From the NCBI GenBank assembly GCA_963402885.1, contig OY727095.1:30571001-30635000 (forward strand): 64,000 nucleotides of DNA, read 5' to 3'. The notes below the pieces were generated by a model. That model saw only the letters and a program-made list of their open reading frames with translations, was not told where the DNA came from and ran no database searches. The DNA is from Antedon bifida. Lineage: Eukaryota; Echinodermata; Crinoidea; Comatulida; Antedonidae. Within the stretch, counting starts at the first letter, position 1; the number at the start of each line of letters is the position of its first letter. The translations under genes were made by a program, and so were the position numbers. This document shows positions 12,001 through 19,849 of the stretch, piece by piece.

Positions 12001-12264
12001 ACTATATTATTCTATCTATTCTCTTGTTCCAAGATCCACAAAGTATAACATATTTAATAATCAAATCTATATATTCTCTATTATTCATTATAGGTTTTCC
12101 AGAATGCATCCCCTGTTACAAGTATACACGATACTCCGTTGTCATCCCACAGACCAGCCCTCTTGCCGTCTCCATCTACCGACACAGATGTGTTGCTTCT
12201 TGAAAAATACGAACAGAAGAAACGAGAACTTGAGGAACTACAGAATATGCTTCAGAAACATTGA
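1..12264 (+). CDS. TDRD1-like: TDRD1-like protein: MYND zinc finger plus four Tudor domains (5' end off the window)
   Basis: Fourteen exons: 1-204, 364-466, 1188-1278, 2240-2380, 2733-2906, 3287-3455, 3753-3996, 4714-5824, 6291-6426, 7221-7340, 8844-8957, 10308-10481, 11132-11298, 12094-12264 (TGA 12262-12264). All introns are GT-AG, and the phases add up to exactly 1038 codons from base 3. The first exon is open to the window edge, so the true start lies upstream. Residues 61-96 form a MYND finger with all eight ligands (C61, C64, C72, C75, C80, C84, H92, C96). Tudor cores show WYR...DYGN: Tudor 1 in exons 4-5 (ends DYGD instead of DYGN), Tudor 2 in exons 7-8, Tudor 3 in late exon 8, Tudor 4 in exons 10-12. 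A Ser/Gln/Asn/Pro-rich linker (about residues 485-600) separates Tudors 2 and 3. The C-terminus is a short Lys/Glu/Leu coiled coil. Family knowledge: TDRD1 proteins are germ-granule scaffolds that bind dimethyl-arginine tails of PIWI proteins in transposon silencing. The domain order matches vertebrate TDRD1 (about 1180 aa). Orthology is inferred; another MYND-Tudor paralogue is possible. Confidence 0.9.
1290..1720 (+). mobile_element. LINE 3' end (degenerate) in intron 3
   Basis: A translated stretch at 1302-1511 resembles the C-terminus of non-LTR retrotransposon ORF2, with a GPKLWN block followed by a basic tail. It is followed by a 3' UTR-like segment and ends in a GAAAT/TGAAA simple repeat (1686-1720), typical of LINE tails. 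It is 5'-truncated and lies on the sense strand of the host gene. Confidence 0.6.
2022..2169. mobile_element. MITE family A, copy 1 (intron 3)
   Basis: Fold-back element with diverged ends of the family consensus AGCTCTGTCTACACTATCAA and its inverse. The interior carries ATGTGCCCATATATGGAC and the mirrored GGGCACATCACA motif. No coding capacity. Confidence 0.8.
2381..2732. other. Intron 4, mostly unique
   Basis: It contains a fragment beginning ACAGTAGAACCCC near 2405, which recurs near 11570, 48935 and 52965 as a dispersed repeat. Nothing else is recognised. Confidence 0.4.
4187..4499. mobile_element. MITE, Tc1/mariner-like ends (intron 7)
   Basis: Terminal inverted repeats GAGTTCTGC (4189-4197) and GCAGAACTC (4489-4497) are flanked by TA on both sides. 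A second inverted block, CCAAAAATGCG against CGCATTTTTGG, lies further in. The TA target site suggests mobilisation by a Tc1/mariner transposase. About 309 bp, no ORF. Confidence 0.7.
4525..4632 (+). ncRNA. Degenerate hammerhead-like element (family of 6955-7083)
   Basis: Contains the GAAACGTT core half preceded by a six-pair stem with one mismatch (GACAGT/ACTGGC, loop CGTATA). Downstream comes a TACCACAAACTTTA segment that matches the end of the copy at 6955-7083 (ACCGCAAACTTTATATC, minus strand). The CTGANGA half is eroded, so this copy should be inactive. Confidence 0.4.
6039..6171. mobile_element. MITE family A, copy 2 (intron 8)
   Basis: Near-complete palindromic copy with ends AGCTCTGTCTACACTATCAA and its inverse, with TTA to the left. 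The interior has the two ATGTGCCCATATGG-type arms. Confidence 0.85.
6456..6688. mobile_element. MITE family A, copy 3, interrupted (intron 9)
   Basis: Full-length copy split near its right end by about 80 bp (6587-6667). The insert starts with four AAGAT units, continues ACTTTTATTGATCC...GGAAATTC and ends A-rich. This looks like a reverse-inserted LINE/SINE tail. Flanks are TAA left and TTA right. Confidence 0.8.
6955..7083 (-). mobile_element. Small inverted-repeat element carrying a hammerhead motif (intron 9)
   Basis: Outer inverted repeats GTTGATATAA[A/C]GTTTGCGG (6957-6975, inverse 7063-7081) with one mismatch enclose the ribozyme-like core at 7012-7063. Similar layouts at 50710-50862 and, eroded, at 4525-4632 define a family. 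Hammerheads are known in the terminal repeats of Penelope-like retroelements and in retrozymes; which of these this is cannot be decided here. Confidence 0.5.
7012..7063 (-). ncRNA. Type I hammerhead-ribozyme-like motif
   Basis: Read on the minus strand: GTTTCTC, ACTC, CTGAGGA (fits CUGANGA), a weak hairpin ATCAA/TTGAT, then GAAACGTC and GAGAAAC. The outer heptamers pair perfectly as stem I. GAAAC followed by GTC gives the minimal stem III and a GUC cleavage triplet. Stem II is weak and one to two bases out of register, so activity is uncertain. Confidence 0.55.
7884..8548 (+). CDS. SGNH/GDSL-hydrolase-like open frame in intron 10; possible alternative last exon or transposon-derived
   Basis: About 221 codons are open to TAA 8546-8548. 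The frame contains no ATG at all, so it cannot be a simple stand-alone gene. A pyrimidine-rich acceptor ending TTAG at 7883 would join it in frame to the phase-1 donor of exon 10 (7340); the junction codon GAT (Asp) is the same as at the normal exon 11 junction. The protein has SGNH-type blocks in order: ISDS near the start (block I, Gly of GDS replaced by Ser), HGSTND (block III) and DRRGLHLS (block V with the catalytic Asp/His spacing). SGNH domains act as esterases, or as non-catalytic modules, and occur in some LINE ORF1 proteins. It is therefore either a cell gene exon giving a Tudor-SGNH isoform or a retroelement relic. No poly(A) tail or terminal repeats flank it. The domain call is fairly firm; the exon role is uncertain. 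Confidence 0.5.
9050..9520 (+). mobile_element. LINE ORF2 C-terminus and tail, split by a SINE (intron 11)
   Basis: Before the SINE (about 9056-9170) the frame reads a typical LINE C-terminal block, APLVWNQLPLYIRQ. The same frame resumes after the SINE poly(A) at 9432 with an FKS-type tail. A GCTGTGAGACAGCGCTTTAAAA tail with TTATTATTA closes it. It is non-functional. Confidence 0.65.
9169..9431 (+). mobile_element. tRNA-derived SINE with LINE-like tail
   Basis: The head has an A box TGGCTTGGTGG (9187-9197) and a B box GGTTCAAGTCC (9231-9241), 34 bases apart, as in a tRNA promoter. A body of about 110 bp follows. The tail GAGGGTCCCTAATGATCAGC...GGATGGATCACCCTCA is followed by about 20 A. A short duplication, AAGC, flanks the insertion. 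The tail is nearly identical to that of the LINE ending at 10197, so this SINE probably borrows that LINE's reverse transcriptase. Confidence 0.8.
9530..10200 (+). mobile_element. LINE 3' end (partner of the SINE) in intron 11
   Basis: Carries the ORF2 C-terminus at about 9715-9895 (PRPY...FNAPSFFNSLPLSIRN, then FKSLLKKHLF). An AT-rich 3' UTR and the tail GAGGGTCCCTAATGATCAGC...GGACCACCCTCATAAAAT (10133-10185) follow. The element is 5'-truncated. A second, inverted copy is at 18303-18500. Confidence 0.7.
11815..11982. mobile_element. MITE family B, copy 1 (intron 13)
   Basis: Ends AGGCCAAATTACACAGACGAG-like and CTCGTCTGTGTAAATTGATCT are inverted repeats, flanked by TAA and TTA. Internal arms hold GCTAACGGTAA and the mirrored TTACTGTTAC. 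No ORF of its own; the 76-aa frame across it is chance. Confidence 0.75.
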
Positions 12265-12364
12265 TTTTAATGGTAATTGCAAAAGAAGACCAAGTCATTT
12301 TTTCCAATAAGTTTTCTTTTTCGAGTAGAAATGAAATTAATACCTTGATTCTTATTGAATGGTC

Positions 12365-12440
12365 TTAGACCCTATTTACACTTACGATTGGGTCCTGGGC
12401 CGACCCATGATCGGATCTAAATCTAAGTGTAAATGTTGTC
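12365..12440. repeat. Short palindromic element
   Basis: ATTTACACTTA near 12373 is mirrored by TAAGTGTAAAT near 12424, with GGGTC/GACCC arms inside. It is a small fold-back sequence in the Tudor gene 3' flank and resembles MITE ends. Confidence 0.4.
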
Positions 12441-12634
12441 ATCTAACAAAACAATAATTGTTAAAAAAGTTATTTTGAAAATCGCTTAACTTAAAAAACA
12501 AATTTTTTTTTTCTTAAGCAAGTAAACCTGACCCCTAACCTAGTCTACCCAGTGGCGTAACGGCTATGAGTGCTCAATGGCTAAACCCAGGGAGTTTATG
12601 GGGCCCTAAGTAGTGCCCAGAGGAAAAAACAGGC

Positions 12635-12767
12635 ATTAAAATATGTTGAAAAGGGCTAAAAACGTCTGAGGCCTTCAGCGTTGAAGAGCCCTTAGGGTTC
12701 CTAAACCAGGGGCCTCCAGTCTCTACATTACGCCACTTCCATTGATATACGTACAGACATTAATAAA
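12635..12767 (+). terminator. Candidate polyadenylation signals of the Tudor gene
   Basis: After the stop codon at 12264 the first plausible signals are ATTAAA at 12635-12640 and AATAAA at 12762-12767. They imply a 3' UTR of about 400-530 bases. A cytosine/thymine simple repeat (12777-12815) follows. The assignment rests only on position and hexamer. Confidence 0.35.
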
Positions 12768-13143
12768 CAAATCGTTCTCTCTCTCTCCCCCCTCCCCCCA
12801 CCCCTCTCTCTCTCTCAATATCCATGACATTGGCTAACATCGGTTGACAGTTGAAATAATAATATTATAATAAATATAATAATAATAACCCACTTATTTT
12901 TCGAGCATTGTGAATTGAGCCCCCTATAGGACTTTTTCGTAAAGATAGAACACTGTAAAAACAAGTCTTGTAGTGCTTATGTAAGCAACTAAACTAAATC
13001 TTAATTGAACATCTGCAAACAAGAGTTATGGCAAATAGGAGCATAACGTTAATACATTGTGTGACTCCATCATGCAAATTCTGATTCTTACTTACTGATC
13101 TGGTGAACCTTTATGTCAGTCAGGTCATGAGTTAAGGGTCTTT

Positions 13144-13304
13144 CACACCTGTTCCGGCACAGTTCCAGTACGGCTAATCGAACGCCAATGTTTCTTTTTT
13201 CATGATTCTCCACACAGCTATGTGCCAATCAATATGCGCGTAGAAATATTGACGTTCAAGTGGATTTGTCGGCGCCGGACCGGAACTATGCCGGAACAGG
13301 TGTC
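13144..13304. mobile_element. MITE with ACACCTGTTCCGGCA ends
   Basis: Left end CACACCTGTTCCGGCACAGT is mirrored by ATGCCGGAACAGGTGTC on the right (13286-13304). About 160 bp, GC-richer than its surroundings, no ORF. Confidence 0.65.
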
Positions 13305-13466
13305 TCTTCATTAACTCTTATGGGTTAGAGATAGGTTCATTAAAAGTAAAACATTAATATTTTCATTTCCCTACCTTAAGGTTGCCGGTTTGATATGGGT
13401 AGTTCAAAATAACACCCCTCCCCAGTGCCCCTCTCCCACCCCCTCCTCATGTATAGGAAGGGAACC

Positions 13467-13889
13467 TTGTTAATCTTAATAAAATGCATTTTCCACATAC
13501 ACTTCTTCAAAACAATATTTATAATCCCAGATTAATCTTTGTATGAAGTAAATTCTACTGCGTATGGCCAACTTGCATTGCTGTTCTCAATCAGTGGGGT
13601 CTTGGTGTCTACTTGGACTTGTTGTTAGAAGGTTGAAAGTTTTTTTCTAGAAATGTTGTTATTTTGATTATATTGTTAATCTTAATAAAATGCATTATTC
13701 ACATACACTTCTTTAAAACAATATATATAATATATAATCCCAGAACAATCTTTGTATGAAGTAAATTCTACTGGGTATGGCCAACTTGCATTGCTGTTCT
13801 CAATCAGTGGGGTCTTGGTGTCTACTTGGACTTGTTGTTAGAAGGTTGAAAGTTTTTTTCTAGAAATGTTGTTGTTATTTTGATTGTAC
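13467..13889. repeat. 206-bp tandem duplication
   Basis: Two head-to-tail copies begin at 13467 and 13673, both opening TTGTTAATCTTAATAAAATG. They differ at a handful of bases and short indels, so the event is recent. Confidence 0.9.
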
Positions 13890-14166
13890 TGCATTTGTGT
13901 TTCTTGGTTTGTTGTTCCAAGGATTCTTTGAAAAATTGACAATTGAGACAATTGATTTCACTGCAAGGATGAATTTTCAAATATACATACTTTTATCATA
14001 ACTGCATTTCTCTGCTGTTGCAGAAGTAATAGCTTCATGCATGATTTAAAGTTATTTTTAAAAGCTTTAAGAAAAGGTGTGATAATTCACAGCTTTTGCA
14101 CATTTAATATTCCTTAAAAGCTTAAAATCTGTGACTTTTAGGCAGATTTGTGATGCTTTGAAGTAC

Positions 14167-15235
14167 AAGATATCTATGCATTTTTTTCAAACTTCATTCT
14201 TTATTTTTTTGTGGAGAATTATATAGATTTTTAATCAAATGTTTTCGCAGAGAAAAAAGATTTGCTGCTCTTTCATTATTTTTCACTACAAGAACAAATT
14301 GTTGCAATTTTCTTACCGGTTGAATACTGGTGCCGAGCTCTGATTGGTTGCAAAAGCAAAATAACTAATTTGTTATTTAAAGCATTTTGAAACCTCAAGC
14401 ATAAATTGTTCTGTAAACGGTTATTAAATTTTATTTTTTTACAGCAAATTTTATCTTACGAATCATCCTGAGCCGTTGCACATTTTTGCATCACAAACCC
14501 TTTCACCTGCATGTTTTTAACCCTTTTACACTGTCAAGCTAAATGCAAGTCTGTGAGACACCTTCAGGGCCAAAGTTCCCCCTTAATTGGTTGTCCCCTG
14601 AATACGGTTTGCCTTTGGTATTCCAAACAATGTTTACCATCGCTTGTTTGAATTTAGGTATCCTCATTAAGTTAAGGCTAATTTACACAGACGAGTGGTA
14701 ACGGTAAGCAGAAAACCACAAAGCTTGACCCATGTAGAATCTGTATCTATCCTGTTGCTATCTATCTGAATCTTATCTTAACCGCTCTCCTGCGTAAATT
14801 TGCCTTTACCCTATCCGATTCTCAGTGCTGTATAATATTTTCCCAGTATCATAGGAATATTAATAATAATAATAATATTTATTTATTCAGCATGCAGTAT
14901 TAGATATCTATGCGTTTACAAACTTAATTCTTTATTTTTTTTAGAGAATTATAAAGTTTTTTAATCAAATGTTTTTGCAGAGAAAAAAGATTTTTGCTGC
15001 CCTTTCATTATTTTCCACTACAAGAACAAATTGTGATTTTCTTTCCCGTTGCGCGAATACTGGTGCTCATAAGCACATGACAGCTCGTTTCTTGAGCTCT
15101 GATTGGTTGCAAAAGCAAACAAGTGACGAACAAGAATTTGTTATTTTAAAGCATTTTGAAACCCTTTTTATCTCAAGCATAAATTGTTATTAAATCTTAT
15201 TTTTTTACAGCAAATTTTTGCATCACAAACCCTTT
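14167..15235. repeat. Diverged direct duplication (14167-14520 and 14903-15235)
   Basis: Both blocks start GATATCTATGC, share CACTACAAGAACAAATTG and GCTCTGATTGGTTGCAAAAG, and end before CATCACAAACCCTTTCAC. They are older than the 206-bp duplication, with several indels. A MITE (14675-14805) lies between them. Confidence 0.8.
14675..14805. mobile_element. MITE family B, copy 2
   Basis: Ends AGGCTAATTTACACAGACGA and GCGTAAATTTGCCT are inverted repeats, flanked on both sides by TTA (14672-14674 and 14806-14808), a clean 3-bp target duplication. Confidence 0.8.
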
Positions 15236-15254
15236 CACATGCCTTCATGGTTAT

Positions 15255-15291
15255 CCCCTTACCGTTACTGCTCTTCTGTGTAAATTGGCCT
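15255..15291. mobile_element. MITE family B, end fragment
   Basis: TTACCGTTACTGCTCTTCTG then TGTAAATTGGCCT and TTA. Only the right terminus is present. Confidence 0.55.
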
Positions 15292-15450
15292 TTATATGGG
15301 TATCCTATCCGATTCTCAGTGCTGTATCTCTACTAAAATATTTGCCCAGTGTCATTGGAATATTAATAATAATAATATTTATTCAGCATGACATTTAAGT
15401 ACAATCTTGCCAAGGGCAATCAATAGACCTGAACAGTTACCTGCTCTTGC

Positions 15451-15570
15451 TATTTGGTAATACAGCATCTCATCTTTGTATTGCATCTGGTTCCTGTATC
15501 ATGTAAAGTTAGGTTAAGAGTTAGATTATTGTATCATATGATCACACATGTGATGTTGTATTACCAAATA
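15451..15570. repeat. Fold-back repeat TATTTGGTAATACA, copy 1
   Basis: TATTTGGTAATACAGCATCT is mirrored by GATGTTGTATTACCAAATA. A second copy is at 29035-29131, and the homology runs on for about 50 bp beyond both (to ACCGAGAA). Confidence 0.75.
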
Positions 15571-16293
15571 TTCCTATAATACTGGAGAAATATAGATACA
15601 GCACCGAGAATCTGGTCGGTATCATCATTATAGGGGTATCCCCTGAATAGGGTTTTTCCCACAGTATGGTTTACTCTCAGTAGCGGTGTCTTGTGATTAG
15701 GGGTGTCTCAAAAATAGGGGTTCTTCTGTAGTTTAATTAGACCCTCTTTCGCATTAAGGGACAACCTAATAAGTGAATTACTTACTAACGTCTTAGTGTA
15801 CTTGGTGGTAAAATCAAATTTAGAAAATTATGTTATAATTCATGAATGATTCCACCGAACTTTCAAGTTAAAATAACGATTGTGAGGCATTTGATAAATA
15901 GGCAAACTGCCTTAAAATGTCTTGACATTATAATTGTTATAATTGATTTTCAAGTTTTCTAGACCTCCAAAATTAATATTATACCAAGAAACTTTTCTTC
16001 AATATGATTATTGAATAAACTAAATGTTTCTTGCTTGCGGTAAGCCAACACATCTTTCTGTCTACCATGGATAAACATCACAGTCCTTTAGGAAAAAAAA
16101 ACATTCTTTACTACCCCCAACCCCTCCGAATCTTCCAATTTACTGCAAACTCTCCCCAAACCAGAGGTACAAAAATGTCATTTAAAAAAAAATGTATTTG
16201 AAATTCATTTTTATAACCTTTATATCCTTGTCATTTGATTTGTTTCATATCATCTGCAGTGCATTATTTTGTGCCATTCATCATTAGAGGCAT

Positions 16294-16592
16294 GTTCAGC
16301 TTTTCTCCTACCTAGGGAGCCTGTAGCCTAAAATGGCTCTACATGGCCGACTTCTGATCATACTTAATGTGCCTAGGCTTCTGTTTTAAACTTAACTTTT
16401 CAGCCTTTCTCCTACCTGAGGAGCCCGTAGCCTATAATGGCTCTACATGGCCGACTTCTGATCATATTTAATGGGCCTAGGCTTCTGTTTTAAAGTAAAC
16501 TTTTCAGCCTTTCTCCTACCTGGGGAGCCCTTAGCATATAGTGGCTATACATGGCAGTCTCCCGATCACATTTAATGGGCCTAGGCTTCAAT
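16294..16592. repeat. Three tandem copies of a 104-bp unit
   Basis: Units start at 16294, 16397 and 16501, each with TTCAGC...TTTCTCCTACCT...GGAGCC and ending CCTAGGCTTC. The third is the most diverged. No frame runs through all three. Confidence 0.85.
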
Positions 16593-17130
16593 ATTTGATT
16601 AAAGATGGAAGCAGCTAATAATGATGGTTTCATATTTTTTGACTGGGGAGAATATTTGCATTTGTTGTACCATTGAAATATTTTCTAAATTCAACTCATT
16701 CATAAGCATTCATTATTTGTTTTATAACACATCTGTTTTAAAGTAACCTTTACATGGTTGGATCTTTAAAGATATATTGTCCCCCTGAAAAAAATAATTT
16801 TTAAAATTGTTTTTTTTTAATATTCCATTTTAATGTCACATAATATTTATCAACTTTGAACAAAAATTGAATCTACAAAAAATATGTATTTACCTGAAAA
16901 AACTGTTATAATAATCTTTTCAAAAAAAGATATCACAAAATAGTTTTAGCTGTCCACCCTACTGGATCTGTTTTTATCTACTGCTTCCATCTTGAATCAA
17001 TGTTTAAAGATTTCCACCTTGTGTCGAGCCTTGTGGTCGTAGCGCTTTAGAGAAAATTTATTTTGGTTAAGTGCTATACAAAAGACAATTATTATTATTA
17101 TTTAAAGATGTATTGTCATATTATTATTAT

Positions 17131-17548
17131 TTAAAGATGTATTGTCCCCCAAAAACATGAAAATGAAGGTTAATAAAAAAAAACACTTTGAATAGGTCAT
17201 TTTGCAATTTTAATGGAAGTTAATCACTGGAAAAAAAAAAGTTTGTCACTTATAAAAAGACAAGTTTGTCACTTATAAACTGTTAATTGTTAAATTCAAC
17301 CAAAAACCCATTGACTTCCAGTCAATCTGACTATTTTTTGCTTTAAATTACAGTTGTTATTTAATTATTTACAACTCTGTTGATCCCCGTAACTTTAACG
17401 ATCAACAATAAAAAATGTCTGAAAATCATGATATTCTATCCCTTGGTAAATATTTTTTTTTCTCGATCCAATTTTTGATCAAATTGAATAACTATTATGT
17501 GACAACAACAAAATGTAAAACATAATTTCTTTCACAATATATCTTTAA
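17131..17548. mobile_element. MITE family D (TTAAAGATGTATTGTCCCCC), copy 1
   Basis: Left end TTAAAGATGTATTGTCCCCC and right end ATATATCTTTAA are inverted. The interior shares TTGAATAGGTCATTTTG and TTTTTTGCTTTAAATTACAG with copies at 44279 and 58550. A partial duplicate of the left end sits at 17102-17117. Confidence 0.65.
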
Positions 17549-18069
17549 GGCTATTAGTATTAGAAGTTGTACCATTCAAAAAGGGCAGCACATGTGCTCT
17601 GCAGTTTGCATTGTTTTGTTCTTTGATTTCTGAATAATAAGTTAATTGTTCAAAACAAAAAGGTGTAGATATTAGAAAGCCTTTTAACATAATGATACAA
17701 TAGATTTGTCTTCACAGGAAAATGTGTGAAAATATAATAGTATACGTCTATCAAACTTTAGCCACCCACTAACAATATTGCCAACTTTTTCTTCATAATA
17801 AATCGTGTTTAAAATACCAAACGCACAGTTAGTTTTAAGGTATAAATGGCTGTATGATTTAAACATTTGTTTTTAGATAATATGTTAAATGAGTGACGAA
17901 AATATTGTGTTTTTTTATGTTTGCAAAAAAAAAAAAAAAAAAGAGAAAAGAAAACGATATCGTATATATTTTCTGACTTTGTAATTATTATTGTTTTGTA
18001 TTTTTGCTGATGTAAAGAGTTGTTGTTCCAGAGTTTTATTGTAGTTAGGATGTATGTTTATTTATAACA

Positions 18070-19290
18070 ATTCCAGTGGTGAAGAATTTATTTGCAAAGT
18101 TGTTCTAGAAAGTGTATCAACATTTAATGTAAAAACAATAATAGACAGATTACAAGCAAAATTAACAACAGTTTAAAAGTACACACGGATATATACAGTA
18201 GTACCATTTCCACAAAAAGAAATAAAAAATGAACAAATTTTTAAAAGGCCCCTAGTATTTTTTTACCTTGCCTTGCATACATATATTCATACTTTTAATT
18301 TAGTTTATTTATTTATTTGAACTGTATTTAATGAGGGTGATCCATCCAGCAATTGCTGATCATTTGGGACAGATACAATACAGTCTAGTTTTGAATGAGG
18401 AAAAGGATCGTGAATTGCGGATAGATAGAGGAAGATAATTGTAGAAATGAGGGGCCTTGTAGCTGAAGGAAAGTTTGAAAATGTCAAACTTTTTCTGAAT
18501 TATATTCTATTAATTAAAATAATTTTTATTTAGTTAACATATTATTTTTAATTTTACTCTATACTCAATTTAATATTAATATCAATATTTAAAAAAAAAT
18601 TTAGTTTAATGATGTAGTTTGTTTAGATATCTATTATACATAAGGCAATTATCATAAGCCATAACGGTTCTTATAATCTAACCTATTATAGTTAGGCCCA
18701 CTGTTCGTAAACTCATTCATTGATTCTGTCTTTCAAAAACAATTTGGTAAAAATACTTTCAGTGCTAAAGAGTTTATTTGCAAAGTTGTTCTAGAAAGTA
18801 TATCAACATTTAATTTTAAAAACAATAATAGACAGATTAAAAGCAAAATTAAAATAAAATACATAGACAGATTAAAAGTAAGATTAAAATACATAACAAT
18901 TTAAAAGTACACACAAATATTATACAGTGGTAGGCCTACTATTTCCACAAAAAGAAAAAAATAGTATTTGTTTTTTGTTATCTTATATATATATCTTCAT
19001 ACTTTCAATTTTATATATATTGTATATTATATACTATTAATTAAAATCATTTTTATTTAGTTCACATATTTTTACTTTTACTGTACAACAAATTTATTTG
19101 TTAATATTAATTAACATCAATATTATTTTTAAAATTTAGGTTAATCAGGTAAATTATTATTTAACATACATAACGGTTTTTATAACTATTATAGCTAGGC
19201 CACTTGTTACTACAATTAAAGATTGTGTTCGTAAACACATTAATTAATTCTGTATATCAAAAACAATTTGGTAAAAATACTTATAAATCA
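18070..19290. repeat. Tandem segmental duplication upstream of the homeobox gene
   Basis: Copy 1 (18070-18302 plus 18501-18756) and copy 2 (18757-19290) share TTTATTTGCAAAGTTGTTCT, AACAATAATAGACAGATTA, TATTAATTAAAAT and AACAATTTGGTAAAAATAC. A LINE fragment (18303-18500) interrupts copy 1 only and therefore arrived after the duplication, or was lost from copy 2. Confidence 0.75.
18303..18500 (-). mobile_element. LINE 3' end, inverted
   Basis: On the minus strand it reads the same C-terminal block as the LINE at 9530-10200 (FKLSFSYKAPHFYNYLPLSI). It then carries the shared tail AATGATCAGCAATTGCTGGA...GGATCACCCTCATTAAAT and a TAAA-type end. It is much shortened. Confidence 0.75.
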
Positions 19291-19849
19291 TTATCGATGT
19301 TTATCTTGGGGTATTTATGGCGGTTACTTTATAATACCGGTTTCCTTTAATTAATTAATAATATATAGAAACATAAAAAATAATAAGTATGATATAAGTA
19401 TTTGGGTACTTTGAGCGAACATTGTTAACAAATTCCACACAAAATATTTTTCCTACTTTGCGTCTTGTAGGAAATTGGGAGTTGTCGCGTCTTTGTCTTA
19501 ATTCTAGTTTTTAGAATAAAACCAAAAGGTGTTATGGATTACGGTCTAAGATAATGGAATGGTATGTTGGCACACGCCCTGAGAATGTGAACAATACCCC
19601 AGCTCTAGCCACCCCTAGATCAATGTCGTCACTCACGCCAAGCTCTATTGTCCGCCAGCTTTTCTTGTTCTTTTCACGCGCTGTGAAAGAATAGAAAGCG
19701 GTGTCTGTGACTTGAGTCACAGGTAATTGAAGCATTGTTTTAAAGTGTTACCCTTCGTCTTTTGTCACCATACCTTCATAAGCTGGTAAAGTTATTCCAG
19801 GAAATCATAATCTTGATTTCACTTCACTGACTGACATCAAAGAAACAAC

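Larger units (their letters stand above)
12265..19849. other. Intergenic region between the Tudor and homeobox genes
   Basis: No supported gene. It is mostly repeats: a CT-rich simple repeat (12777-12815), MITEs (13144-13304, 14675-14805, 15255-15291, 15451-15570, 17131-17548), a 206-bp tandem duplication (13467-13889), a diverged duplication (14167-14520 and 14903-15235), a 104-bp triplication (16294-16592), a LINE-like tail near 17030-17100 and a duplicated block (18070-19290). The 350 bases before 19850 are unique and are the likely promoter and 5' UTR of the homeobox gene. No TATA box can be placed with confidence. Confidence 0.6.
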
